Of a stretch of DNA of 64,000 nucleotides, positions 36,843 through 45,586 are shown piece by piece (position 1 is the first letter of the stretch; every line of letters starts with the position of its first letter). The translations under genes were made by a program, and so were the position numbers. This DNA is from Halomicrobium katesii DSM 19301 (GTDB taxonomy: Archaea > Halobacteriota > Halobacteria > Halobacteriales > Haloarculaceae), in the NCBI RefSeq assembly GCF_000379085.1, contig NZ_KB905378.1, positions 529,075-593,074 on the forward strand, given 5' to 3'. Below the pieces are notes generated by a model that worked only from the letters and a program-made list of their open reading frames with translations, did not search any database and was not told where the DNA came from.

Positions 36843-36921
36843 TACGGAAAGTTGTAGTTGCTTACCGGTGAGCGTCGCCACGGGGTAGACGCTCACCGGT
36901 AAATTCCTACAACCGTCCGTA
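36843..36921. mobile_element. Palindromic MITE-like element, copy 3 (abuts the iclR stop codon)
   Basis: 79 bp, TACGG to CCGTA, with outer TTGTAG/CTACAA and inner stem TTACCGGTGAGCGTC pairing with GACGCTCACCGGTAA. It is flanked by TCA at 36840-36842 and TCA at 36922-36924. The right-hand TCA is the reverse complement of the iclR stop codon, so the insertion left that gene intact. The inner stem is unlike copies 1-2 but like copy 4. Confidence 0.85.
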
Positions 36922-37686
36922 TCAGGAGAACTGCGCGTTGATCTCGATGACGTTGGCCGACCGCGTCACCAGGTTCGGGAGTTCGTCTTCGTACAGCGGT
37001 CCGCTGAAGCGACTGGCCGGCCCAGAGATGCTGATCGCGCCCATCACCTCGTCGTTCATCGTGATCGGGGCGGCGACACAGCGCAGGCCCTCGATGCGCT
37101 CTTCGCGGTCGAAGGCGTAGCCGCGCTCGCGTATCGCTTCGAGTTCTTCGAACAGCTCACCCCGGGTAGTGATCGTCGCGTCGGTGAACTCCGGCAGTCC
37201 GTGCTCGTCGGCGATCGCGTCGACCCGGCTCTCGTCCATCCGTGCGAGCATCGCCTTGCCCAGCGAGAGACAGTGGAGATGCGCCCGGTTGCCGACCGAC
37301 GACGCGGTCTGGACGGCGTCTTCGCCCTCGGTCTTGTAGATGTACACCGCCTTTCCGTGCTCCTCGGTGGCGAACTGCGCGAGCTCGCCACACTCCTCTG
37401 CCAGATCGTCCAGCTCCTTGCGCACCACGTCGTAGATCTGGAGGCGGCCTTTGACCGTCTCGGCGAGGTCGAGATACTGGAGGCTCAGCCGGTACGTGCC
37501 GTCGTCGTTCACGACGTACTCGTTGTCGACGAGCGTCGCCATGTGTCCGTGGACCGTCCCTTTCGATCGGTCCACCGCGTCGGCGATCTCCGTGATCCCG
37601 GCGCTCTCGACCGACTGGAGGAACTCGATGATGTCCAGGCTCGTCTGTACCGCGTCCACCGTTCGGGACTGGTGCTCGCTGGCCAT
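36922..37686 (-). CDS. IclR-family transcription regulator
   Basis: 254 residues. The N-terminal winged helix (about 8-70) reads VQTSLDIIEFLQSVESAGIT and DRSKGTVHGHMATLVDNEYV. The IclR effector domain follows, with GKAVYIYKTEGEDAV, HCLSLGKAMLARM, RCVAAPI and GAISISGPASRF. In haloarchaea such proteins control sugar-degradation operons. It is divergent from the LLM oxidoreductase gene, and two matching inverted repeats lie in between, so it very likely controls itself and the catabolic cluster to its right. Its stop codon coincides with the target duplication of element copy 3. Confidence 0.92.
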   Translation of the reverse strand: MASEHQSRTVDAVQTSLDIIEFLQSVESAGITEIADAVDRSKGTVHGHMATLVDNEYVVNDDGTYRLSLQYLDLAETVKGRLQIYDVVRKELDDLAEECGELAQFATEEHGKAVYIYKTEGEDAVQTASSVGNRAHLHCLSLGKAMLARMDESRVDAIADEHGLPEFTDATITTRGELFEELEAIRERGYAFDREERIEGLRCVAAPITMNDEVMGAISISGPASRFSGPLYEDELPNLVTRSANVIEINAQFS

Positions 37687-37713
37687 GCCCGGCTGTACAG
37701 GCCAGTGGTATAT

Positions 37714-37762
37714 AGTCGTTCGGCTAGTGCGAACGACTCGGTACGTTCGTGGTGGCCGAACG
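37714..37762. promoter_or_regulatory. Two inverted-repeat operators in the iclR/LLM divergent region
   Basis: CGTTCG-N7-CGAACG occurs twice: 37717-37735 (extended to AGTCGTTCG/CGAACGACT at 37714-37738) and 37744-37762. Centres are 27 bp apart. The left copy lies beside the TATATAC box (37709-37713 region) that would serve iclR on the minus strand. The right copy precedes a GGCTATAC box at about 37813 for the gene at 37847. This fits binding by the IclR regulator. Confidence 0.6.
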
Positions 37763-37846
37763 GATCCGGGTCGGCGACGGGGGACAACGACGACCGCGTC
37801 TCACAGGGAAAAGGCTATACGGTTCTCGCCGAAATCCGGGGGTACG

Positions 37847-38824
37847 ATGGTCGCAGTCGATTACATGGCCCACCAGGAGCAGTACAGTCCGTCGGAGCTA
37901 CTGGCGTTCTCCGAGCTCGCTGCGGCGAACGGGTTCGACTTCATCTGGACGTCAGATCACTTCCACCCCTGGTTTCACACGGACGCGGAGGCGGGGTTCG
38001 CGTGGTCGTGGCTCGGGGCGGCGATCGAGCGCGTCGACCTCCCGGTCGGGACGTGCGTGACGCCGGCAGGCGAGCACTACCACCCCGCCCTCATGGCACA
38101 GGCCTTCGCCACGCTCCAGTCGATGCACGACGAGCGGGTCGTCCTCGGGCTGTCGACCGGCGAGGCGATGAACGAGAAACCGCTCGGACACGAGTGGCCC
38201 GACTACGACGTCCGGCGCAGCCGCCTCGAAGAGACCCTGGAGATCGTCCACGGCCTCTGGGAGAACGACGGCTTCTACAGCTACGAGGGCGAGCACTACG
38301 AGGTCGACGACGCCCGCCTCTACACGATGCCCGACGAACGACCCGAGGTACAGATCGCGGCCAACGGTCCCAGCACGGCGTCGCTGACCGGCGAGTACGG
38401 GGACGGGTTCATCACGGTCAAGACCGGCGAGGAGTACACGGAACGGATGTACCCGGCGATCAGGCGATACGCGACGGACGCCGGCCGAGACCCCGACCAG
38501 ATCGAGACGACGCTGCTCGTGATCGCCTCTTACGACGAGGACCGCGAGCGGGCCCGCCAATCGACCCGACCGTGGTGGGCGACCACGCAGGACGTCTTCG
38601 ACCGCGCGCTGGCGAACCCGAAAGAGATCGAGCGCGAGGGGGAGAAGGCCACGCGCGAACAGGTCGAGGCGAAGTTCCTCATCGCCGACGACCCCGCCGA
38701 GATCGCCGGCCAGCTCGAAGCGTACGCGGAGATGGGCTTCGACCGGATCGCGCTCGGCAACACCAGTCCGGAGCCGGAACGGTTCTTCGAGGTGATGGGC
38801 GACGAGGTCATCCCGTCGCTGTGA
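37847..38824 (+). CDS. F420-dependent LLM-class oxidoreductase (glucose-6-phosphate dehydrogenase-like family)
   Basis: 325 residues. The luciferase-like barrel begins VDYMAHQEQYSPSELLAFSE, then NGFDFIWTSDHFHPWFHTDA, GTCVTPAGEHYHPALMAQAF and VVLGLSTGEAMNEKPLGHEW. The last segments, QIAANGPSTASLTGEYGDGF and ALGNTSPEPERFFEVM, match the branch containing F420-dependent glucose-6-phosphate dehydrogenase (TIGR03557-like). It probably oxidises a sugar or hydroxy compound with F420 in the IclR-linked pathway. Substrate not predicted. Confidence 0.85.
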   Translation: MVAVDYMAHQEQYSPSELLAFSELAAANGFDFIWTSDHFHPWFHTDAEAGFAWSWLGAAIERVDLPVGTCVTPAGEHYHPALMAQAFATLQSMHDERVVLGLSTGEAMNEKPLGHEWPDYDVRRSRLEETLEIVHGLWENDGFYSYEGEHYEVDDARLYTMPDERPEVQIAANGPSTASLTGEYGDGFITVKTGEEYTERMYPAIRRYATDAGRDPDQIETTLLVIASYDEDRERARQSTRPWWATTQDVFDRALANPKEIEREGEKATREQVEAKFLIADDPAEIAGQLEAYAEMGFDRIALGNTSPEPERFFEVMGDEVIPSL

Positions 38825-38887
38825 GCGCGGCCGGTCCGTCCGATTTGAGGTACGTTTAACAATTGGGGTTCCGTCAGTACGGACGAG

Positions 38888-40627
38888 ATGTCTCGAATGA
38901 ACGGTGGCGAGATTATCGCCACGTATCTGGAGAAGGAGGGCGTCGAGTACCTCGTCGGGATTCCCGGCCACGGGAGCACGAACCTGCTCGACGCATTCAA
39001 CGACTCCGACGTATCGGTCGTCCAGCCGCGTCACGAGCAAGGTGCCGCCCACCTCGCAGACGGGTACGCCCGCGTGACCGGCGACCCGCTGGCCGTCTTC
39101 ACCTCGATCGGCCCCGGTGCGACCAACACGGTCACCGGCGTCGCGACGGCCTACGTCGACTCGATCCCGATGGTCGTGTTCACCGGCGCGCCACAGACCC
39201 ACGAGTACGGACAGGGGATCCTCCAGGAGATCGAACGCCAGAAGCCCGGCGACTTCCCGAGCGTCATGGAGCCGGTCACGAAACAGAGCTTCGAGGTCAG
39301 CTCCGTCGAGCAGCTCCCTCGCGTGCTCCGGCGGGCCTTCCAGATCGCCCGCTCCGGCCGTCCGGGGCCGGTTCACGTCGACGTTCCGATGGACGTACAG
39401 GGCGCTGCCGCCGACGTGACGCTGCCCGAACCCACCCAGCACCGCCCGCACAGTCGCCCCGGTGGCGATCCGGAGACCGTCTCGGAGGCCGCGACGCTGC
39501 TTGCCGAGGCCGACCGGCCGGTGATCGTTCCCGGCGGCGGGACGATGCTCGCGGAGGCCTGGGACGAGGTGCAAGCGCTGGCCGAACACCTCCAGGCACC
39601 CGTCGTCCCGACGTTCCAGGCCAAGGGGATCATCCCAGAGGACCACGACCTGTTCGTCGGCTACGCGGGGTGGATCGGCTCGACGGCCGGGAACGAACTG
39701 GCGTCCAACGCCGACACGATCCTCGCCGTCGGCTGTCGCTTCACCGACATGCACACCTCGTCGTTCGAGGCGGGCGTCAGCTTCGAGATCCCGCCGAGCA
39801 AGCTGATCCACGTCGACATCGACCCCCAGGAGATCGGGAAGAACTACCCCATCGAGGTCGGCATCCAGGGCGACGCGAAGGTGGTCACTCGCCAGCTCAC
39901 CGAGCAACTGCGCGAGCGGATGGAGCCGGTCTCGACCGAAGACAACGACTACTACGCGGAGATACAGGAGCTGTGGGACGAGTGGGCAGCGATGGTCCAG
40001 GAGCGCTGGGACGACGACAGCGTCCCGATGAGCATCTCCCGCGTGCTGGCGTCGCTGCGCGAGGTGTTGCCCAGAGACGGCGTCGTCGTCTCCAGTGCCG
40101 GCCAGCCCCAGGAGACGGTCAACCCCGAGTTCCCGGTGTACGAGCCCCGGACGAACGTCTCCTGTGGCGGCTTCTCGACGATGGGCTTTGGCGTCTCGGC
40201 GGCGATCGGTGCCAAACTCGGCAAGCCGGACAGCCCCGTCGTCGACGTCGAGGGCGACGGGAGCTTCCTGATGTGCAACCAGGAGGTGGCCGCGGCCGTC
40301 GAACACGGCGTCGACGTGACCTACCTGGTCCTCAACAACCGTGGCTGGAAGTCGATCCGGAACCTCCAGGTCGACAAGTACGGCTGGGACCGCGTCCTCA
40401 ACACGGCGTTCGACGAGGACGCGGGGGTCGACTACATGGCGATGGCCGACTCGTTCAACCTCGGCTACGCCGAGCGCGTCGTCAAGCCCGAGAACCTCGA
40501 CGCCGTCCTCGACGACGCGATCGCCCACGACGGGCCCGCGATGGTCGAGGCGGTCGTCGAGCCAGACAACCCCGACTCCGGCGCGATCGTCACCGGCGAG
40601 TGGGACCTCGCGGACCTCCAGGAGTAA
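38888..40627 (+). CDS. Thiamine-pyrophosphate enzyme of the acetolactate synthase type
   Basis: 579 residues with the three POX-type domains. The N-terminal PYR domain has GIPGHGSTNLLDAF and RHEQGAAHLADGYAR, with catalytic Glu50. The central domain (about 195-330) reads ADRPVIVPGGGT. The C-terminal PP domain has the TPP motif GDGSFLMCNQE ... VLNNRGW (about 455-485). It could be a decarboxylase, a ligase or an IolD-like C-C hydrolase. Its position in a catabolic cluster argues against acetolactate synthesis. An ACGTTTAAC box about 36 bases upstream is a possible promoter. Confidence 0.85.
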   Translation: MSRMNGGEIIATYLEKEGVEYLVGIPGHGSTNLLDAFNDSDVSVVQPRHEQGAAHLADGYARVTGDPLAVFTSIGPGATNTVTGVATAYVDSIPMVVFTGAPQTHEYGQGILQEIERQKPGDFPSVMEPVTKQSFEVSSVEQLPRVLRRAFQIARSGRPGPVHVDVPMDVQGAAADVTLPEPTQHRPHSRPGGDPETVSEAATLLAEADRPVIVPGGGTMLAEAWDEVQALAEHLQAPVVPTFQAKGIIPEDHDLFVGYAGWIGSTAGNELASNADTILAVGCRFTDMHTSSFEAGVSFEIPPSKLIHVDIDPQEIGKNYPIEVGIQGDAKVVTRQLTEQLRERMEPVSTEDNDYYAEIQELWDEWAAMVQERWDDDSVPMSISRVLASLREVLPRDGVVVSSAGQPQETVNPEFPVYEPRTNVSCGGFSTMGFGVSAAIGAKLGKPDSPVVDVEGDGSFLMCNQEVAAAVEHGVDVTYLVLNNRGWKSIRNLQVDKYGWDRVLNTAFDEDAGVDYMAMADSFNLGYAERVVKPENLDAVLDDAIAHDGPAMVEAVVEPDNPDSGAIVTGEWDLADLQE

Positions 40628-40713
40628 GCCGCGGCCGCTCGCTGCCGGCGGTCCCGGCTCTGGAACGTCGCTGTCGTAACATCTATGTGGTCTCGTCCTG
40701 ACTGCATCAACGC

Positions 40714-42210
40714 ATGACACGCAAGCACGAGCAGCCCCCAGCAGCGACTGCGATCCCCGACGCCGTCCGGAACTACGTCGGCGGCGAGTGGGCGTCCGGG
40801 TCGGCGGACGGCCAGCCGGTCGTCGATCCGGCCACCGGAGAGCGCCTCGCCGACGTACCGTTTTCCAGCGCCGACGACGTCGACGAAGCGGTCCGGACGG
40901 CCAACGACGCCTTCGAGGAGTGGCGGCGAACGCCGCCGGTCGAGCGGGTCCAGTACCTCTTCGATCTGAAACACGAACTGGAAGCGCGGGAGGAACAGAT
41001 CGCACACGCGCTCTCTCGGGAGCACGGCAAGACCGTCGAGGAGGCCCGCGGGGAGCTCCGCCGCGGGATCGAGAACGTCGAAGTGGCCACCGGCATCCCG
41101 AACATGCTCCGCGAGGCCAGCGGGACCGTCGAAGACGTCGCCGTCGGGATGGACGAGACGGCCGTCCGCCAGCCACTGGGGACCTTCGCCGCCGTCACGC
41201 CGTTCAACTTCCCGGCGATGATCCCGCTGTGGTTCCTCCCCTACGCGGTCGCGACGGGGAACACCTTCGTCCTCAAGCCCAGCGAGAAGGTGCCGCTCAC
41301 CGCACAGCTCATCTTCGAGGCGATCGAGGCCGTCGAGTTCCCCGACGGCGTCGTCACTCTCGTCAACGGCGGCGTCGAGACGGTCGACGCGCTGCTGGCA
41401 CACGACGGTATCGAGGGAGTCTCGTTCGTCGGTTCGACGCCGGTCGCTCGACACGTCTACGAGACCGCCGCCCAGCACGGCAAGCGCGTCCAGGCCCAGG
41501 GCGGGGCGAAGAACTTCGCGGTCGTCACGCCGTCGGCCGAACTCGACCGGGCGGTGCCAAACATCGTCGGCTCGGGCTACGCCAACGCCGGGCAGCGCTG
41601 CCTGGCCAACGACGTGGTCGTCGCCGTCGGTGACGTGTACGACGAGCTGCGCGGAGCCCTCGTCGATGCGGTCGAGGACCTGACCGTCGGACGCGGACTC
41701 GACGAAGACACCGACGTGGGGCCGCTCATCACCGGCGCGTCTCGCGAACGGGTCACGGAACTGATCGCCGAGGCCGTCGCGGAGGGCGCGGAGGTCGTCG
41801 TCGACGGACGCGGGTTCGAACAGCCCGACTACCCCGACGGGAACTTCCTGGGGCCGACGCTGCTGGCGGGCGTCACGGCCGACATGGAGATCGCCCAGAC
41901 CGAGATCTTCGGCCCGGTCCTGTGTCTCGCCGCACAGCCGTCACTGGACGACGCCATCGAGACGGTCAACGGCACGGAGTACGGCAACGCCTCCTCGATC
42001 TTCACCGAGGACGGCGGCGAGGCACGCCAGTACCGATACGAGGTCGACGCCGGCAACATCGGCGTCAACGTCGGCGTCTGCGCGCCGATGGGGTTCTTCC
42101 ACTTCGGGGGCACGAAGGAGTCGTTCTTCGGTGACCTCCACGCGCAGGGCGAGGACGCCGTCGCCTTCTACACGGACAAGACGATCGAGATCGAGCGCTG
42201 GTACAGCTAG
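40714..42210 (+). CDS. mmsA: CoA-acylating (methyl)malonate-semialdehyde dehydrogenase
   Basis: 498 residues of the aldehyde dehydrogenase fold. Key blocks are YVGGEWASGSADGQPVVDPA, TPFNFPAMIPLWFLPYAVAT, GAKNFAVVTPSA, the catalytic GQRCLA (Cys296) and the MMSDH-specific PMGFFHFGGTKESFFGDLHA. The family converts malonate- or methylmalonate-semialdehyde to acetyl-CoA or propionyl-CoA plus CO2 in valine or inositol degradation. Here it probably performs the last step of the IclR-linked pathway. It is 86 bases after the TPP enzyme gene. Confidence 0.9.
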   Translation: MTRKHEQPPAATAIPDAVRNYVGGEWASGSADGQPVVDPATGERLADVPFSSADDVDEAVRTANDAFEEWRRTPPVERVQYLFDLKHELEAREEQIAHALSREHGKTVEEARGELRRGIENVEVATGIPNMLREASGTVEDVAVGMDETAVRQPLGTFAAVTPFNFPAMIPLWFLPYAVATGNTFVLKPSEKVPLTAQLIFEAIEAVEFPDGVVTLVNGGVETVDALLAHDGIEGVSFVGSTPVARHVYETAAQHGKRVQAQGGAKNFAVVTPSAELDRAVPNIVGSGYANAGQRCLANDVVVAVGDVYDELRGALVDAVEDLTVGRGLDEDTDVGPLITGASRERVTELIAEAVAEGAEVVVDGRGFEQPDYPDGNFLGPTLLAGVTADMEIAQTEIFGPVLCLAAQPSLDDAIETVNGTEYGNASSIFTEDGGEARQYRYEVDAGNIGVNVGVCAPMGFFHFGGTKESFFGDLHAQGEDAVAFYTDKTIEIERWYS

Positions 42211-42256
42211 TCCGACGCTGTCCGCCTCGAACGCCGACGTTCGAGCGCGCCGACCG

Positions 42257-43048
42257 TTAGTCCTGTTCGGCCGGCGTCGTCTCCGCGACGGCGTCGTCGT
42301 ATCGGTCGATGGCCTCGTCGACGCCGTCCATCAGCAGTGCGACGTCCTTCCCGGCGATGAGGAAGTCGTGGCCCTGCTCTACCCGCGTGTCGATGTCGTC
42401 GAGGTCGGTGACCAGCGTCCCGACCGGAACGTCCGCGTCGTTCCCGGCCTCGATGACCGACGCCATGGCCGTCGTGAGCGACTCGGAGTCCCACTCCGCG
42501 AACTGCCCCAGCGCCCCCGAGAGGTCTGCGGGGCCGACGAACAGGGCGTCGACGCCGTCGACGGCGGCGATCTCGGCGGCGTTTTCCAGTCCCTCCTCGG
42601 TCTCGATCTGTGCGATCGTGAGGATCGTCCCGTTGGCGTTCGCGACGTACTCCTCGAAGTTCCGGCCGTACTCCGTCGCTCGACTGCCCGCGATCCCCCT
42701 GATGCCGCCGGGCGGGTATCGCACCGCGCGGACGAGTTCGCGGGCTTCCTCGGCCGTCCCGACCATCGGGACCATGACCCCGGCGACGCCGATATCGACG
42801 ACGCGCTTCAGTCGGACGGGATCGTTCCACGGGACCCGAACGACCGTCTCCGTCTCGCCGTCGGCGGCGTCGACGCTCCGCGCGATGCTCTCGACGGTCT
42901 CTAACCCCATCGTCGTGTGCTCCATGTCGACGAGGAGGAAGTCGATGTCGAGCTGTGCTATCGCCTCTGTGATCGTGGGATGGCCGACGGAGATCCACGT
43001 CCCGAGCGGCGACTCTCCGGCCTCGATTGCGTCTTTGACGTGTGTCAT
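42257..43048 (-). CDS. HpcH/HpaI-family class II aldolase
   Basis: 263 residues. GTWISVGHPTITEAIAQLDI and FLLVDMEHTTMG open the barrel. VRVPWNDPVRLKRVVDIGVA carries the catalytic-region Arg, and IAQIETEEGLENAAEI with LFVGPADLSGALG gives the metal-binding Glu and Asp. Such enzymes split 2-keto-3-deoxy sugar acids into pyruvate and an aldehyde. It is the natural partner of the dehydratase at 44345. It faces opposite to its neighbours and is divergent from the Gfo/Idh gene (ATGs 160 bases apart), so a shared control region is likely. Confidence 0.88.
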   Translation of the reverse strand: MTHVKDAIEAGESPLGTWISVGHPTITEAIAQLDIDFLLVDMEHTTMGLETVESIARSVDAADGETETVVRVPWNDPVRLKRVVDIGVAGVMVPMVGTAEEARELVRAVRYPPGGIRGIAGSRATEYGRNFEEYVANANGTILTIAQIETEEGLENAAEIAAVDGVDALFVGPADLSGALGQFAEWDSESLTTAMASVIEAGNDADVPVGTLVTDLDDIDTRVEQGHDFLIAGKDVALLMDGVDEAIDRYDDAVAETTPAEQD

Positions 43049-43207
43049 TTGTGGGGATGACGCAGCGACTCCTGGGCACTCGCCGGCCGCTGCGCCGCGT
43101 GTCTTCGTCTCCCCTCTGGGACGCCAGTGCAAATAAATCACGGGGTCGCGGACGGGGCCACCCAGTCTATCGGAAGTTATAACACCGACTGTCCGGATAC
43201 GGCGTAT

Positions 43208-44290
43208 ATGCGATTCGGTATCATCGGGTGTGGCACGATCGCGCAGATCATGCACATCCCGTACGTGACGGAACTGCCCGATCTGGAGCTGTACGCGCTG
43301 GCCGACCCCGCAACCGAGCGGGTGACGACGCTGGGCGAGCGGTACAACGTCTCTCACCGGTACGAGTCGGCGGACGAGATGATCGCCGAACGCGGCGACG
43401 AACTCGACGCCGTGATCGTGTTGACGCCGCCGAGCCAACACGCCGACGTGGTCGAGACGACGCTGGGCGCGGGGATCGACACGCTCGTCGAGAAACCGCT
43501 CTCGGTCTCCGTCGCGGACGCCGACCGGATGGTCTCGGCGGCCGAGGCGGCCGACGCGACCGCGATGGTCGCCTACAACAAGCGCTACGCGCCCGCCGTC
43601 GAGGCCGCCCGCGAGGAGATCGCGGCACTCGATCGAGTCGACAAGATCACCGCCTACGACGTGGACCCGAACCACGGGCGCAACATCGACGAGGTGTACG
43701 ATCTCGTCGACGGTGCGGTCCCCCAGTCCGTCATCGACGCGACCCGCGAGAAGCAACTCGCCGACAGCAAGCAGGTGATCGACAGCGACGACGACGAGCT
43801 GGCCGACGACTACCACTGGCACCTCGAACACATCTGCCACGACGTGAACCTCCTGCGGGGGCTGTTCGGCGGCGTCGAGTCGATCGACCACGTCGACCTG
43901 TACGCCGACGGACGGTACGCGACCGCGAACCTCGTCTACGAGGGCGGCCGGCGGTGTACGCTCGACTCCGGGCTCTCGGACCGCAAGTGGTTCGAGGAGT
44001 TCGTCCGCGTCGACTCGCCGACGGGGATGATCGAACTGTCCTTCGACGACCCGTTCATCCGGAACTCGCCGCCGTCGGTACGGGTCAAGCGCGGCACCGA
44101 CGAGATCTCCGACGAGACCCGAACGCCCGCCTACGAGGAGAGCTTCAAGCGAGAGGTCGAGCACTTCGTCGCCTGTATCCGCGGCGACGCCGAGGTCCGG
44201 ACTCCCTTCGAAGAGGGACGGGCCGACGTGCGCCTGATCGCCGATCTGTTCCGACAGATCCAGGGCGCGCCGCTGCTGGGCGATTACTGA
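43208..44290 (+). CDS. Gfo/Idh/MocA-family dehydrogenase
   Basis: 360 residues. The N-terminal Rossmann domain has GIIGCGTIAQIMH and the characteristic EKPLS (Lys96). The C-terminal alpha/beta domain contains YHWHLEHICHDVNLLRGLFG, with the usual catalytic-region Asp/His. These NAD(P)-dependent enzymes oxidise sugars, inositols or their derivatives. The start at 43208 fits a TTATAAC box 28 bases upstream (leaderless). It is probably the entry oxidation of the cluster. Confidence 0.9.
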   Translation: MRFGIIGCGTIAQIMHIPYVTELPDLELYALADPATERVTTLGERYNVSHRYESADEMIAERGDELDAVIVLTPPSQHADVVETTLGAGIDTLVEKPLSVSVADADRMVSAAEAADATAMVAYNKRYAPAVEAAREEIAALDRVDKITAYDVDPNHGRNIDEVYDLVDGAVPQSVIDATREKQLADSKQVIDSDDDELADDYHWHLEHICHDVNLLRGLFGGVESIDHVDLYADGRYATANLVYEGGRRCTLDSGLSDRKWFEEFVRVDSPTGMIELSFDDPFIRNSPPSVRVKRGTDEISDETRTPAYEESFKREVEHFVACIRGDAEVRTPFEEGRADVRLIADLFRQIQGAPLLGDY

Positions 44291-44344
44291 CGCGAGACGG
44301 ACCGAAACCACTAAGCGAAACCACACGTCGATACACGACAACAC

Positions 44345-45580
44345 ATGTACGAAGACTTCGCATCGACGCTCGCAGCGACGATGTGGGCCGACTTCGACGA
44401 ACAGCCACGCCGGGCGGACGGTCCGCCGGGCGAGATCACCGACGTACAGACGGTGGTCGTCGACGGCAACTTCCCGTGGACGATCGTCACCGTCGAGACC
44501 AGCGAGGGGGTCACCGGGATCGGGGAGTGCTACCCGTCGCCGGGCGTCCACGAGGTCATCACCGACTACCTCCGACCGGTGCTGGTCGGCGAGAACCCGA
44601 CCGACGTCGAGCGGCTGTACAACCTCATGCGCGAGAGCCTCTCCGGACGCGGCTCACAGCAGGGGATCGGGACGATCGCGATCAGCGGCGTCGAGATCGC
44701 GCTGTGGGACGCCGCGGGGAAACTCCTCGATCAGCCGATCTATCAGCTTCTGGGCGGCAAGCTGCGCGAATCGGTCGCCGTCTACGCGGACTGTCACGCC
44801 GGCGAGGCGATGGTCGAGTCCGCCAGGGAGGGACAGGAGGCATCGACGTACGATCCGCAGGCGTACGCACGGGCGGCTCGCGGGGCCGTCGACGACGGGT
44901 TCGACATCGTGAAGTTCGACCTCGACGTGCCCTCCGGCCGGGAGATCGACACGCTCTCGCGGCACTTCGACCCGCCGGAGATCGAACACAAGCGCCGCGT
45001 CGTCGAGGCCGTCACCGACGAGATCGGACACGACGCCGAGGTCGCGGTCGACCTCCACTGGAACTTCAGTCCCGAGACGGCAGAGCGACTCTGTCGCGCG
45101 ATCGAACCGTACGATCTGGCCTGGATCGAGGACCCGCTCCCGCCGGAGAACACGGACGCGATGCGGGAACTGAAACGCCGAGTCGACGTGACGCTGTTGA
45201 CCGGCGAGAACCGCTACGGCCGTCACGGCTTCCGCGACCTGGTCGCAGAGCAGGCCGTCGACTTCCTCGCTCCGGACGTTCCGAAGACCGGCGGCATCGC
45301 CGAGACGAAAAAGATCGCCGAGCTGGCCGAGACCTACTACCAGGCGCTCGTCCCGCACAACATCGGTAGTCCCGTCGCGACGGCGGCGACGGTCCACGTC
45401 GGTGCGACGGTCCCCAACTTCGTGGCCCTGGAGTACCACGCCCGCGAAGTCTCGTGGTGGGACGACCTGCTCGTCCGCGACGAGCCGTTCATCCGCGACG
45501 GCCGCATTCAGGTGCCCGACGGACCGGGCCTCGGCGTCGAACTCGACTGGGACGCCGTCGAGGACCACCGCAAGCACTGA
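44345..45580 (+). CDS. Enolase-superfamily (mandelate racemase/MLE) sugar-acid dehydratase
   Basis: 411 residues. The capping domain precedes a barrel with a KFD motif (Lys190, base), metal ligands D236 (VDLHW), E262 (IEDPLPPE) and E288 (TGENRYG), and a general-acid His338 (VPHNIGSP). This arrangement is that of gluconate/galactonate-type acid-sugar dehydratases, which make 2-keto-3-deoxy acids. The HpcH/HpaI aldolase nearby would use this product. It begins 54 bases after the Gfo/Idh gene. Confidence 0.9.
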   Translation: MYEDFASTLAATMWADFDEQPRRADGPPGEITDVQTVVVDGNFPWTIVTVETSEGVTGIGECYPSPGVHEVITDYLRPVLVGENPTDVERLYNLMRESLSGRGSQQGIGTIAISGVEIALWDAAGKLLDQPIYQLLGGKLRESVAVYADCHAGEAMVESAREGQEASTYDPQAYARAARGAVDDGFDIVKFDLDVPSGREIDTLSRHFDPPEIEHKRRVVEAVTDEIGHDAEVAVDLHWNFSPETAERLCRAIEPYDLAWIEDPLPPENTDAMRELKRRVDVTLLTGENRYGRHGFRDLVAEQAVDFLAPDVPKTGGIAETKKIAELAETYYQALVPHNIGSPVATAATVHVGATVPNFVALEYHAREVSWWDDLLVRDEPFIRDGRIQVPDGPGLGVELDWDAVEDHRKH

Positions 45581-45586
45581 TCGGCG

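Noticed and set aside
37952-41176. 1074-codon open frame antisense to the LLM and TPP genes
   Set aside because: Shadow of well-recognised plus-strand genes. No protein family matches and its composition is not haloarchaeal.
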